In this document: positions 10,630 to 20,674 of the stretch, one piece after another
Numbering within the stretch: position 1 is the first letter of the stretch
Layout of the letters: every line of letters starts with the position of its first letter
Origin: Chrysophaeum taylorii
Lineage: Eukaryota > Sar > Pelagophyceae > Pelagomonadales > Pelagomonadaceae
Direction of reading: 5' to 3'
Length of the DNA stretch: 64,000 nt
Assembly (NCBI GenBank): GCA_029834535.1
Contig: JAQMWT010000370.1
Span: 202,572 to 266,571, forward strand
Made by a program: the position numbers and the translations under genes
The notes under the pieces: model-generated
Told to the model about the DNA's origin: nothing
The model's input: only the letters and a program-made list of their open reading frames with translations
The model's database searches: none

Positions 10630-12192
10630 TCAGACTTTTTTTAAGAAGAGCCCGCGGCGGCGGCGGCGCAGGTTTTTTTTCGAAGAAGTCGGGAGTGGCG
10701 GTCGCAGCAGCACCACTGAAGGCTTGGCGGCGAGGTAGGCGCGCATGTTCGCCAAGGTGCGCCACTTGGAGTTCGAAACGCGACCCCACGGGTTGTCGTC
10801 GTCGAGGTCGAGGACGGCAGGGGCGAGGGCCCTGCCGATTCCGCGCCAGGCGTCGGGACCGAAGGGCTCGACGTGGCGGCCCCGGGGTCGCTGCTCGGGG
10901 GAGGCCTCCCTTGCCCTCGAGGCGGGGACGTGGTTTATCGTCTTGGGACAATGGTAGTTGCACTCTAGCGTGTAGGCGGCGACGAGGCCAGCGTATTCGC
11001 GCACGGCGACGCGCGCGGCGCCGCGCGCGCTCGAACCGTCGCAGTCGACGCGGAGCATGTGTTCTTTCGAGAAGTTGCATCCATCAAAGTCGAAATAAGG
11101 CGAGTTGACGGAGAGAAGGAGAGGGTAGAGTTTGTTTTGGACGACGTCCTTGGGATCGTCGAGAGCGTTTCCGTAAGCGAACGCGCCGCGCTTCGTCGCG
11201 TGGGCGTGGAGATCCAAGAAGAGATAGAGGGGGCAGGCTTTCGCGAGAATCATGAGCGCGGCCTGTGCCGGGTAGACCCGGTGGTCGGGCCACGGGTAGT
11301 AGACGCGATTGAGGTTGACGCCGCGCGCGTCGCGGCGGTAGTGTCCTCGCGCGACTCCGTCTGGATTAAGCATCGGGACGATGCGCCAAACGTACTTTGC
11401 TCTCAGTCGTTGCGACCGCGCGTCCTCGGCAAGAAGCACATCGAGCAGGCCTTCCAACACGAAACTGGCGGGTGTCTCGCCGGGATGGACTCTGGCCCCG
11501 ACGAGAATCGTCGGACGTCGACGACGAAACATAAGCTTCTCGGCCGGCTCGATGCCAGCTCTCGCGTCCGGGAAGAGCCAGGTCTCCTCATCACCTAAAA
11601 ACGTCTGGTCGTCTTCCTCAGATGAGGAGGAGGTATTTTTTGGGTCGGTAATTGTGACCAAGTCGACGCGACGACCCTCGAGACTACGGCAGAGCAGTTG
11701 GCGGCGGAAGTAAACGCCGCGCTTCGACGCTAGGACGCTCGCGTCTACGAGACTTTTCTCGAGATCCTCGCAACTATACGGATACGTAAAAGCGAAGGCT
11801 GCTTCTTCCTTGGCCTGGAATTCGTATTCCCACTGAACTTCGCCCGAATCGCGACGCTCGCGATAGTCTACGGGCGTCGAGAGCCTCGACCAGCCCGTTC
11901 CGTCGTCGACGACGACGCGAAACCCAAACCGGTACAAGGCGCCTTGCTTGTTCATATTCACGATCTTAAATTTCGATTTCTGATGCTTTTCCGCACGCAC
12001 CCGAAAGTGGAACCACGTGCAGCTGCGTGTCTCCTGAGGCGTGCCCTCGCAGTCGCGCGCGATTTCTAGCTGGTACGTCCCCTGGACAAATCTCGCGCAT
12101 TTCAAGTTGCCCGAATCGAAATCGCTCGAAAACACCAGCCCTTCGCACGCGTACTCCTCGAGCCGCACCAAAGAAGGTGGGGCCCCCGTCAT
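10630..12192 (-). CDS. Cytosolic carboxypeptidase, CCP5-like (tubulin deglutamylase)
   Basis: A 520-residue M14-family metallocarboxypeptidase of the Nna1/CCP group. The CCP N-terminal domain is clear at 20-200 (FSSDFDSGNL, YQLEIARDCEG, CTWFHFRVRAE, NMNKQGALYRFG), followed by the M14 domain: zinc ligands in HPGETPASFV (near residue 235), NPDGVARGHYR, GVNLNR, the third ligand in FLDLHAHATKRGAFAYGN (near 325), and the catalytic Glu in YTLECNYH (near 410). The FDFDGCNFS and TLECNYH context matches CCP5/AGBL5, which removes branch-point glutamates from polyglutamylated tubulin. It lacks the large internal insertion of the animal protein. It is transcribed divergently from the actin-related gene, 278 bases away. 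A basic C-terminal tail is unusual. Confidence 0.93.
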   Translation of the reverse strand: MTGAPPSLVRLEEYACEGLVFSSDFDSGNLKCARFVQGTYQLEIARDCEGTPQETRSCTWFHFRVRAEKHQKSKFKIVNMNKQGALYRFGFRVVVDDGTGWSRLSTPVDYRERRDSGEVQWEYEFQAKEEAAFAFTYPYSCEDLEKSLVDASVLASKRGVYFRRQLLCRSLEGRRVDLVTITDPKNTSSSSEEDDQTFLGDEETWLFPDARAGIEPAEKLMFRRRRPTILVGARVHPGETPASFVLEGLLDVLLAEDARSQRLRAKYVWRIVPMLNPDGVARGHYRRDARGVNLNRVYYPWPDHRVYPAQAALMILAKACPLYLFLDLHAHATKRGAFAYGNALDDPKDVVQNKLYPLLLSVNSPYFDFDGCNFSKEHMLRVDCDGSSARGAARVAVREYAGLVAAYTLECNYHCPKTINHVPASRAREASPEQRPRGRHVEPFGPDAWRGIGRALAPAVLDLDDDNPWGRVSNSKWRTLANMRAYLAAKPSVVLLRPPLPTSSKKNLRRRRRGLFLKKV

Positions 12193-12470
12193 CTTCTCCT
12201 CGAGATCTTATCTTGTATCTTTGCAACAACAACAACAACAACAACACACCACACAACAGAGGGGTAAAGAAAGAAAGCCGCCGGGCCCGCCGGTGCGCGC
12301 CTTTTTTATTTAAAATTATATTAACTCGATACTTTAGTAATAACTAACTACTAAAGTTAAAAAAGTTTGAAAATGCAAGAGGGCACACATCTTTTTTGGA
12401 TTCGTGATCCGTTGTGCGGGCCGTTTGCAGGAGGAGCAGCATATCTATCATCTCCAAAGAGAGGACAGAG

Positions 12471-13937
12471 ATGCCTGTGAGACGTGAAACGATTCGGAGC
12501 GAATCGGTCCGGAGCAAGAAGAAGGTCGCGCGGGTGTTCCGGAAGCGGGTCGCGAAGATCACCGGCGTGCGGCACTTCTTCGGGAAGACCGAGGCCGCCT
12601 TTGGGGGGGAGGAGCAGCCAAAGCCCCTGCCGAAGAAGGTCGTCGCCGCCGCCGTCGTCGTCGTCAAAGAAGAAGAAGAAGTTCTCCCGCCGCCGCCGAC
12701 GACGATAAAAAAGGAGGTGGACTCGAAAATCAACAACAAGGAGGCGCCCGTCCATGAGGAAAAAGAAGAAAGCTCTCTGCGGTTTTTGTCGGCAGAAGAA
12801 GAAGAAGAAGAAGAGGAAGTGGTGGGGGCGATCGCGGTCGACTGCGGGTCGCACGGGACGCGGGTCGGGGCGGCCGGAAGCGATAGTCCGTCGGTCGAAT
12901 GCCTGTCGATCGTCGGGACGCGCAAGACGGCCATGGCAGATGGACTGCTCCCGGACGTATCTTTCGGCGAAGACGCCGAACGGGCGTCTGCCGCGTACGA
13001 CTTGGCGATTCCCGTGGAGAAGAGCTTGGTCGTGGACTGGGACGGCGCGGAGAAGCTGTGGAAGCACGCGATCGGGTTGTCGGGATTTCGGTCGAGTCGG
13101 ATCATCGTGACTACGGGGGTTCTGGCGCCGAAAGCGACGCGCGAGCGATTAGTGAGGACGTGCGCGGCGATGGGGTTCGCGGACGTGCATTGCGGCGTCG
13201 CGCCCGTCCTGGCGCTGTTCGGCGCCGGGTATACGACGGGCTGCGTGGTTGATTGCGGTCTCGAATCCTCGCGCGTCGTTCCGGTGTACGACGGCTACGC
13301 GCTGCCTCACGCGATCGTCGTCGACCCTTCGCTCGGCGGTCTCTCGGTCGACGCCCACGCCGCTCGAATTTTGGAGACCGCGGGCCTCGCGTTCCGGAAC
13401 AACGAGGCCGCCCTCAGAGCGGGCGAGGTCCTCAAAATTCGAGCTGCGACCGTGGGTATTCCGGAAGCTGGAACGACCGTCGAACTCCCGCTTAAGTGTC
13501 TCGCGGCTTCGTCCCGGCACCGCCAGGTCGTGGAGATCGGCGTGGACGAGAGGGCGGCGATGGGCGAGACGCTCTTTGTGCCGCAGGTCGCCAACCGGTC
13601 GATCGAATCCCCTGGTCTCGCGGGCGTCGTCCTCGCGGCCGTTACCAAGTGTTCCATAGATCTCCGTCGCGCGATGTACGAGGGTATTTTTTTGGTAGGC
13701 GGCGGGTCCCTCATCCCCGGCCTCCCCGAGAGGCTCGACGTCGACCTCAACCACCTCGCCGCCGCCAACGTCGACGTTCAAGTCACCGCACTCGAGAATC
13801 GCAAGTTCGCCGCCTTTCTGGGCGCTTCCGTCGTCGCCGACCTCCCCGACTTTGCCTCCAACTGGATCTCCCGCGAGGACGCGGAGGACGACGTCGCCCT
13901 CGCGGCCCGCCTCGACCAGACCTCCTACAACTGTTAA
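12471..13937 (+). CDS. Divergent actin-related protein
   Basis: A 488-residue actin-fold protein. An N-terminal extension of ~115 residues is Lys/Arg- then Glu-rich. The actin core then follows: AVDCGSHGTRVG (phosphate 1), VEKSLVVDWDGAEKLWKHA, LAPKATRERLVRTC, TTGCVVDCGLESS (phosphate 2), VPVYDGYALPHAI, MYEGIFLVGGGSLIPGLPERL and ALENRKFAAFLGASVVAD, ending in a WISREDAED block that matches the actin C-terminus. The order and spacing are those of actin, but divergence is too high to assign an Arp class. The frame is open upstream with no ATG; the start is the ATG at 12471. Its stop overlaps the next, convergent gene by four bases. Confidence 0.88.
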   Translation: MPVRRETIRSESVRSKKKVARVFRKRVAKITGVRHFFGKTEAAFGGEEQPKPLPKKVVAAAVVVVKEEEEVLPPPPTTIKKEVDSKINNKEAPVHEEKEESSLRFLSAEEEEEEEEVVGAIAVDCGSHGTRVGAAGSDSPSVECLSIVGTRKTAMADGLLPDVSFGEDAERASAAYDLAIPVEKSLVVDWDGAEKLWKHAIGLSGFRSSRIIVTTGVLAPKATRERLVRTCAAMGFADVHCGVAPVLALFGAGYTTGCVVDCGLESSRVVPVYDGYALPHAIVVDPSLGGLSVDAHAARILETAGLAFRNNEAALRAGEVLKIRAATVGIPEAGTTVELPLKCLAASSRHRQVVEIGVDERAAMGETLFVPQVANRSIESPGLAGVVLAAVTKCSIDLRRAMYEGIFLVGGGSLIPGLPERLDVDLNHLAAANVDVQVTALENRKFAAFLGASVVADLPDFASNWISREDAEDDVALAARLDQTSYNC

Positions 13938-14458
13938 ATCACGAATATTTCTACCTGGAGGTGGTGGCTCGCGATTCCGGCCGCGATCCCTCCGCACGCA
14001 ACCACGAAAGGCAGGGCCGCGGCCAAAGCAAGGTTAGGTTGTTCTTTTGCTTGCAAAAGGAGACTAGATGATGATGTTTTCCAGTCGGCCATTTGCTTCT
14101 CCGAAGGACAACCGACCTCGTAAACGATTCCGTCCGTCGCCCGAAACAAACCTTCCGACAAGCCAAGGTCGCCGCCCGGCGCGGCCTCGAGCCGTACGGT
14201 GGCGCCGTCCACGATCCCGCGCACCCCGCCCTCCTCGACGTACTCCCAGGGATCCACCAAGGGCAAAACCGGCAACCCGTCACCCCCCCACTTCTCGCGC
14301 AACGCTGTCCCCGACGCCTCCCCGAGCTCCCGCGCGAGCCGCCGCCACGCGACAAACCCCGTCGACGACGACGCTGCTTTCACGCGGTCGGCGAGGGCCC
14401 ACTCCCGCGCGAGGGACAGCGCCTGCGCGCCGCTCACCACCAACAGCCCACCAATCAT
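13934..14458 (-). CDS. Small predicted membrane or secreted protein, unknown family
   Basis: A 174-residue protein with a hydrophobic N-terminus (MIGGLLVVSGAQALSLA) fit for a signal peptide or plastid bipartite signal, a middle segment with LPLVDPWEYVEEGGVRGIVDG, and a C-terminal membrane span (LALAAALPFVVACGGIAAG). I do not recognise the family. It shares a palindromic TTAA stop with the actin-related gene and diverges from the GFA-fold gene with only 67 bases between starts, which supports its being a real gene. The frame extends five codons upstream without an ATG. Confidence 0.6.
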   Translation of the reverse strand: MIGGLLVVSGAQALSLAREWALADRVKAASSSTGFVAWRRLARELGEASGTALREKWGGDGLPVLPLVDPWEYVEEGGVRGIVDGATVRLEAAPGGDLGLSEGLFRATDGIVYEVGCPSEKQMADWKTSSSSLLLQAKEQPNLALAAALPFVVACGGIAAGIASHHLQVEIFVI

Positions 14459-14525
14459 CTTCTTCTTCTTCAACTTTCTTTCGCTTGAACCAAAAGAAGG
14501 AAGGAAGACTTTTTTTTATGGATCA

Positions 14526-15011
14526 ATGATCGATGCGAAGTGGTCGTGTTCTTGCGGGAAGTGCGAGGTCGCCGTCAAGGGCGCCGTCATCGACGTGTGC
14601 GTGTGCCACTGCAACATCTGCCGGAAGTACACGTCGCAGCTGTTTAATGCGGAAGTCGTACTCCCGGATGGATGCGTCACGGTCACCAAGGGGTCTTTAG
14701 TTTCTCACCAAACGAGCCCAGCAATGCTACGGTATCACTGCGGAGGCTGCGGCTCCAATTTGTACGAAAAGGGGACGAGCTTTCCCCTCGAGTTCGCGCC
14801 GCTGGTTGCGGTATTGGGGAAAAACAACTCCGTGCCGAGCCACCTCGCGCCCAGAAAACACATCTTCTACGACGACCGCGTCGTCGACGTCAACGATGAC
14901 CTTCCCAAGTACGAGGGCTTCGACGTGGACTACGCGAAGGATCCCCCCGAAAGCATCCCTCCGATCCCCGATCACGTTTTGGCCGCGACAAAACTCGCGG
15001 TCACGATGTAG
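14526..15011 (+). CDS. GFA/CENP-V (Mss4-like) zinc-binding domain protein
   Basis: A 161-residue protein built on the GFA (glutathione-dependent formaldehyde-activating-like) fold. Zinc ligands are visible as CSCGKC near the N-terminus, CVCHCNICRKY around residue 30, and CGGCGSNLY around residue 75, the normal set for this family. The C-terminal part (HIFYDDRVVDVNDDLPKYEG) is also typical. Most family members have no proven reaction, so no function is assigned. A three-codon ORF overlaps just upstream (14518-14526). Its 3' end overlaps the convergent TTLL gene by 11 bases. Confidence 0.88.
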   Translation: MIDAKWSCSCGKCEVAVKGAVIDVCVCHCNICRKYTSQLFNAEVVLPDGCVTVTKGSLVSHQTSPAMLRYHCGGCGSNLYEKGTSFPLEFAPLVAVLGKNNSVPSHLAPRKHIFYDDRVVDVNDDLPKYEGFDVDYAKDPPESIPPIPDHVLAATKLAVTM

Positions 15012-16588
15012 CGGCGGTGGTAATAATGGACCGTTTGATGCGGCGGACGTAGTCGTGCAGAGGCCCGGGGGCGAGTTGCTCGTAGGCACCCGGGGTGGAA
15101 GGGGGCTCCCCGTAGCGCCGCGGGACCCCCAGGAGGATGAGGTTGAGGTCGGCGTTGAGGAGTCGTTCGTCGTACGCTCGGCGGGCCTCGGCGGCGCGCA
15201 GTCGGCGGTCCATGACCTCGACCAATCGCGCGCGGTCGTACCGGAGCGGCGCGACGAGACCCACCGTGTCGCGGATCATCGCCTCCTTGATGAGGCAATC
15301 GAGCCTCGTGTCGCGGGCCATCGACGGCGACGCGTTGACCTCCAGCAGCCACGGGCGCATTCCTTGGTCCAAAATCACGTCGTACCCAAAAACCTCGAAC
15401 GAGTTGGGTTGGTGCGGGATGCTGTCTTCGACACACACGAGAGACTTGAGCACGAGAATGCAAATCTCGCGCCACGCGTCGTCGAACCAACCTCTTTCCA
15501 CCGCGCGAGTTGCCTCGAGGCGCCGTCGTAGGTACTCGAGACTGCACTTGGTGCCGCCGGCTTCCTCGGGCGACGCGAACCGGAGGGGCGCACACGACTC
15601 GCCCGATTTCCGCTGGATCGACGCGTTCGTGAGGTGCACTATCTTGTCGCGAAGCGAATCGATCGAATATTCGCGAGTCGCGACGCGCGCGAAGCCCGAG
15701 CGGTAGATAAACACCTCGAGGGGAGAAAACGAGGTCACCAGCACGTACAACCGGAGGTCGAACTTGTGGGAATCGAGGAGCAGCGGCGCGGCGAGGTACT
15801 CCTGGATGACCACGGGCTCGGAGTAACGCACGTCTTCTAAATCGCTCGCGAGACTGATGCCTCGGCCGCGCGACAGCCCGACGGGCTTCATGATCCACAG
15901 ACTCCCCGGTGGTTTCGCGCGCCACGCGTCCACAAACCCGACGTAGTCCTGTGGCAACAGAAACGTCTTCGGTACGATGTCGAACGCCCCGGCCAGCCGG
16001 CGCGCCGTGCTCTCGGGCGCCACCGACACGAGCTTCTGGTACCGTCCGACGGCCCGCGCGAACAAGTCCTTCCGCGTCAGCTGCCGCGAATTCGGGTAGT
16101 GATTCACGCGCTGCCACGCAAGAAGGTGTGCGTAGTCGATTCTCGGCTTGGACCACGTCCACAGCAGGTTCCACGTCGTCTTCAGGCCCAGACCCGACGG
16201 CAGTTCCACCCAATCCGCGCACTGCCCCAGCACCTGGCTCACGATATCAAACACCTCGGGCCTCGACGAATTCACGCGAAAATGGAGCGCCGAGCTGTCG
16301 CCGGCGTACACTTCTTTGCTGCCATCGCTTTGTTCCCCAAACACCGCGCCGTAGTCGGCCATGATCGCCTCGAACGCCGCGTACAGACGCCACTGCCGCG
16401 CCATCGCCACCCGCACGTCCCCGGGTGGCGGCCGATGTCGCTTCTTCGCGCATCGAGACCACTGCGAGAAGATCGAACACCACTCGCCGTGCACCAGCCC
16501 GAAATCGATCATTTTTCTTTTGGCCAGGAACATCATCGGAGATAAACTACTTTTTTCGCCGCGACCCTTCTCGGCACCCTCTTCTTCC

Positions 16589-16624
<36 letters not shown>

Positions 16625-17850
16625 GTGGTGGTGGATAAAACCCCCTCAGTGATTCTATCCTCGCCGCGTGGAACAAGAGCAACCTCCTGGGTGTCCAACT
16701 CTGATTCTTTGATATTTTGAGGGCTGACACTTTCCTCTTTACCTTCGTCCAGTCTCGTCGTCTCTCGCGCGCGCGCAGAATCGTCGTTTTCAGCAGCAGC
16801 AGCAGCAGCTTGGGCATCCTGTTGTCCGGTCGGAGGCGATACCTGCGGTAGTTGTTCTTCTTCCTCCTCCTCGAGCCTCGCGTCTTCCGCAGTTACTTCC
16901 AGCTCATCATCATCATCAACAAAGGTCGTCGAAGGAGGTGCCTCTTCCGTGGGAACGACGACAACCACCTCAGCGCTCTCGGTCGTCGTCGTCGTCGTCG
17001 ATAGAGGTGCCTCGAGGCTCGCCGCGCTACTGGCAGCTTCCTCGTCGAACTTTGCTGGTGCCTCTGTTTCGCGTCGAGCATCTGCTCGAGGTTCCACGAT
17101 CGCCTCCTGCAGGGACTTTGGCGGTGTTTCGCGTCGAGCATCAGCTTCCACCGCCTCCTCCTCTTCAGGCTCGAGGGCCACTCGTAGTCTCGATAGCTCC
17201 AAGCCACTTTCAGCATCGCCTGGCGCTCCTTGTCGTTCCGAACAAGCGAAACTTGGGGCGTCCTCGTCGTCGTCGTCGCTGACCGACTCGCTGTCCGAAG
17301 AAGAAGAAGAAGAACAAGTAGGGCGCGGCGCGTTCGTTTTCCCGAGGCGACCCGCGCGGCGGCGGCGGCGGATCGCCCTCTGGTCGATGCGTTGCTGACG
17401 GCGCGCTTGCAGGCGCGATATCGCCGCTTTGCGGCGTTCCCGTCTCTGCTGGTCGACGGCGAGAACAACAGCTTTACCACGACAAATTTTCTTTCGTTGC
17501 TGCTGCTCGCGAGCCCGGCGCGCGAGGCCGCCGTCGCCGCCGGCGACGACAAAGGTCTTGCCCCAAGAGCTCGAGGAGGCCTCCTCCTCGAGCCGCCTCG
17601 TCGATTGGCCAAGAGATCGGCGTTTCCGGAGCTCTTCGCGAATCGCCTCGTCCTGGCGGCGGACGTAAGCTCCCAACGGTCCTTCGTCGTCCGCGAAGAG
17701 GTGCGAGCAGGACTGGAGGTGTTCGAGGCGATCGGTCGCGGCCCCGGGAATGTGGTCGAGCTGAATGAGGACATCATCGTCTGATGATGTCGTCGCGGCG
17801 GCGCCTGCTGGTGGTGGTGCTGCTGCTGCTGCTGCCCTCGCCGCGCGCAT
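15001..17850 (-). CDS. Tubulin ligase-like (TTLL) protein, probable tubulin polyglutamylase
   Basis: A 949-residue protein whose C-terminal ~430 residues form a TTL ATP-grasp domain: HYPNSRQLTRKDLFARAV, LPQDYVGFVDAW, WIMKPVGLSRGRGISL (ATP-binding lysine), VIQEYLAAPLLLDSHKFDLR then LYVLVTSFSPL, VHLTNASIQ, and FEVFGYDVILDQGMRPWLLE then VNASPSM. These are the standard TTLL blocks, and the closest resemblance by eye is to TTLL9/TTLL1-type glutamylases. The N-terminal ~500 residues are low complexity (poly-Ala, poly-Glu, Ser/Thr, Arg) with one less biased stretch near residues 25-75 (DHIPGAATDRLEHLQSCSHL). GGC repeats encode a poly-Ala run. Likely role: adding glutamates to axonemal tubulin. Divergent from the EF-hand gene, 141 bases apart. 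Confidence 0.9.
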
Positions 17851-17991
17851 GAATTATTATTACTATTCATAATAAGTAAGTACTCACTCTCTCTCTCCTA
17901 TAAATAAATAAATAAATAAGATTAACGGCCGCCAGCCAGCATATAGTATCTTCTTCTTCTTCTTCTCTGTGCGCGATACGATACTATTGTT

Positions 17992-20670
17992 ATGGGCCTA
18001 GGGTCGCTCGAGCCCAAGTTCTTCCCGCGGCGCGCACCTCGGCAGAAATGGAGCCTCGAGAAGCTGATGGACGTGCTGTCGTTGAAGTTCGCGACCCAGA
18101 GTTCGTCGGTGCGGCGGGCTTTTCGGGGCGTGGCCGTGCCCGGGGAAGACAGGATAAACCCGGAACAGCTGAAACGGTGGCTGCACTCGCTGAATTTGGG
18201 CGTCGGGGCCAAGCTGTCGCGGCGGTTGTTTGACAAGCTCGACAAGGACGGCTCGGGGACCATATCGTACGAGGAGTTCCGGTCGGCGTTCGGCGAGACG
18301 ATCAGCGGGGCGGCGTATGAGGGTCGAGAGTTCGTTTTAGGCGAAACCGAGCACGCGCAACGCGTTCGCACGATCTTTGAGGCGGCGAAGAGACGAAAGA
18401 CGCCCTTGATCAGCGTCGACGAGTGCGTGCGCGTGTTGCGCGAGAGAATGGCTTCGCAACACTCCAAGGTGCAACGCGCGTTCCGGTCGCTCGACAAAGA
18501 CCATTCCGGATATTTAGAAAGGCAAGAGTTTGAACGAATGCTCGCGATTCACAACGTCCGGCTCGCCCCGATTGCTTTGGACGAGCTGATAAAAAGAATC
18601 ACGTCGGAGCCGACGGTGTCGTACGAGGCGTTTAAAAAGTTTTTCGGAGAAGATATCGCGGGAACGGGTTTTCAGAATTCGACGTCGACGGAGCGCGTCT
18701 GCGATCACGATCATGCTTGGGGCAAGGCGAACGCCGCCTTCGCTGCGTACATGTCGTCTCCAAAGAGACCCAAGCCCCTCGCCAAGCTCTGGACACCAGC
18801 GGAGTTTTTGGCAACACTCGAGATGGCTTTGTCGTCGCGGTCCAAGAGCGCGCGCAGGATCTTCCGCATGGTCGACGCGGATCAGAGCGGACATATTGAC
18901 GCCGAGGAGTTCCACCGCGCGATGCTCAAGCTCAACATCAACCTCTCGCCGGCGGAGTCGAAGCGCTTCTTCCTCATGTTCGACGAGGACAACTCGGGCT
19001 CGATATCCTACGCCGAACTCACCAAACATATCGGCTCGATCGTCTCCGGCTACAAAGACACCGGCGTCCTCACGATGAAGGCCGTCGTCGAGGAGGCGCC
19101 GACGACGACGCACTTTGTTGACGACGCGCGGAGAACGCGACCCGCTGCTGTCTCCTCCTCCTCCTCCTCCTCCTCCTCCTCCTCGGAGGGGATTCCTGCT
19201 GCTGCTGCTGCTGCGCGGTACGCGCTCCCGCAGATGAAGGAGCTGATCGCGCGTCGGCTCGGGAACAAGTACCTCTCGGCGTGCGCCGCGTTCCGCGAAA
19301 TCGACAAGGACCACACCGGCACGCTCTCGGAGGACGAGATCCGGGCGTTCTTGAAGAACCGGAACATCGAGTTCCACGACGAGGACTTCAAAGTTCTTAT
19401 GAGCGACATCGGACGGCGCGACGACGGTCGAGTGCAGTACGACGAGTTCGTCAGGTCGTTTGGCGAGGCGATTTGCGGCGCGCCCTGGGAATCTGCGCAG
19501 CAGCAGCAGCAGCAGACGAGCCTCCCCGACCTCGCTGCCGAGGGCCCGCCGGTGGTGTCCAGGGCTCAAAGCGTCCTCCCGACGCTGGGGCCCGAGGAGG
19601 CCCTCCAGAAGCTTCGCGAGAAACTCGGGGAGACGACGGCGTCGGTGAACCGCCTCTTCAAGCGGTACAACAAGGGTCGCGCCGGAAAGCTCGACCCAGA
19701 CCAGGTGGCGCTCATGTTCAAAAACTACAACCTAGAGGTCGCGGACATCCAGGCTGTCATTTCTCTCGTCCGAGCGCGCCACCGCGAAGAGGACGACGAA
19801 GAGATCGACGGCGGCGGCGGCCTGAGCTATCGGGTGTTCGCTGCCGAGTTTGGGCCCTCGATTGCGGGTCACCGGTACGAGGGTCTGGTCGACCCGTTCG
19901 CCGACGCGGCCTACAGACCCATCACGCTCCCGCCGCCCGCCCAGCCGGTCACTGCCGAGCAGGCGAAGACGATGTTGCTCCGCAAGCTCGCGACCAACTT
20001 CGCGCACGCGCGACGGGCCTTCGTAAACTTCAACACGGTCCGCGACAACGTTCTCGATCTCCAAGAGCTGCGCGCGGGGCTCGAAAAGTACCACATACGC
20101 ATGGAGGACGCCGAATACGACAAGTTCGCGTCCGACTATCACGACGGTTCGGGCGAGATTCAGTTCGACGCCTTCGTCCAGAACGTGGGTAAGGCTGTCT
20201 GCGGCGACCAGGACCAAGGTCTCTCGATCACCTTGAAGGCGCGCGACGACGCGATCAAGCTCAAGCGGAAGGAGTTCGAGGCCAGTTTCCAGGAGATCGG
20301 CGACGCCGACGACCCCGAAGAGGACGAGGAGAAGTTGCCTTCTTCTTCTTCCAAGGCGGATGATGATGATGGTGATGATGAAGCCCCCCTACCCCCGGTT
20401 TCGGAGGAAACTCCCCCCCCACCACCACCACCACAGCATGTTGCGCAAGACAAGAAGCTCAAGCAGACGCTCGTCGTCGTATCCTCTTCTTCTTCTTCTT
20501 CTTCTAAGAAAAAACGACCGCCCGCCGCCGCCCGGCGTCGCCGGGCCGCGCTGAACAACGCGAAGACGCACTGGCGCGTCGTCGTCCAGGAGGAGGACTA
20601 CGCTGCGCCGGAGACCACCACACTCCGCACCTCGGTCTCGGCCCCTCGCATCGTGTGCCACCACGCTTAA
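17992..20670 (+). CDS. Multi-EF-hand repeat protein
   Basis: An 892-residue protein of six ~100-110-residue repeats, each a pair of EF-hand-like helices closing with a signature resembling FGxxIxGxxYEG (e.g. FRSAFGETISGAAYEG, FVRSFGEAICGAPWE). Clear 12-residue calcium loops are DKDGSGTISYEE (near 83), DKDHSGYLERQE (near 168), DADQSGHIDAEE (near 295), DEDNSGSISYAE (near 331) and DKDHTGTLSEDE (near 438). The partners in repeats 2 and 4-6 are degenerate, for example NKGRAGKLDPDQ, and probably do not bind calcium. Low-complexity linkers (poly-Ser, poly-Gln) separate repeats, and the tail is acidic then basic. A cytoplasmic or ciliary calcium sensor is inferred. Its stop lies four bases from that of the next gene. 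Confidence 0.9.
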   Translation: MGLGSLEPKFFPRRAPRQKWSLEKLMDVLSLKFATQSSSVRRAFRGVAVPGEDRINPEQLKRWLHSLNLGVGAKLSRRLFDKLDKDGSGTISYEEFRSAFGETISGAAYEGREFVLGETEHAQRVRTIFEAAKRRKTPLISVDECVRVLRERMASQHSKVQRAFRSLDKDHSGYLERQEFERMLAIHNVRLAPIALDELIKRITSEPTVSYEAFKKFFGEDIAGTGFQNSTSTERVCDHDHAWGKANAAFAAYMSSPKRPKPLAKLWTPAEFLATLEMALSSRSKSARRIFRMVDADQSGHIDAEEFHRAMLKLNINLSPAESKRFFLMFDEDNSGSISYAELTKHIGSIVSGYKDTGVLTMKAVVEEAPTTTHFVDDARRTRPAAVSSSSSSSSSSSEGIPAAAAAARYALPQMKELIARRLGNKYLSACAAFREIDKDHTGTLSEDEIRAFLKNRNIEFHDEDFKVLMSDIGRRDDGRVQYDEFVRSFGEAICGAPWESAQQQQQQTSLPDLAAEGPPVVSRAQSVLPTLGPEEALQKLREKLGETTASVNRLFKRYNKGRAGKLDPDQVALMFKNYNLEVADIQAVISLVRARHREEDDEEIDGGGGLSYRVFAAEFGPSIAGHRYEGLVDPFADAAYRPITLPPPAQPVTAEQAKTMLLRKLATNFAHARRAFVNFNTVRDNVLDLQELRAGLEKYHIRMEDAEYDKFASDYHDGSGEIQFDAFVQNVGKAVCGDQDQGLSITLKARDDAIKLKRKEFEASFQEIGDADDPEEDEEKLPSSSSKADDDDGDDEAPLPPVSEETPPPPPPPQHVAQDKKLKQTLVVVSSSSSSSSKKKRPPAAARRRRAALNNAKTHWRVVVQEEDYAAPETTTLRTSVSAPRIVCHHA

Positions 20671-20674
20671 ATAA

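Noticed and set aside
16560-16640. GGC repeat as a CpG regulatory island
   Set aside because: It lies within the TTLL reading frame and encodes a poly-Ala stretch.
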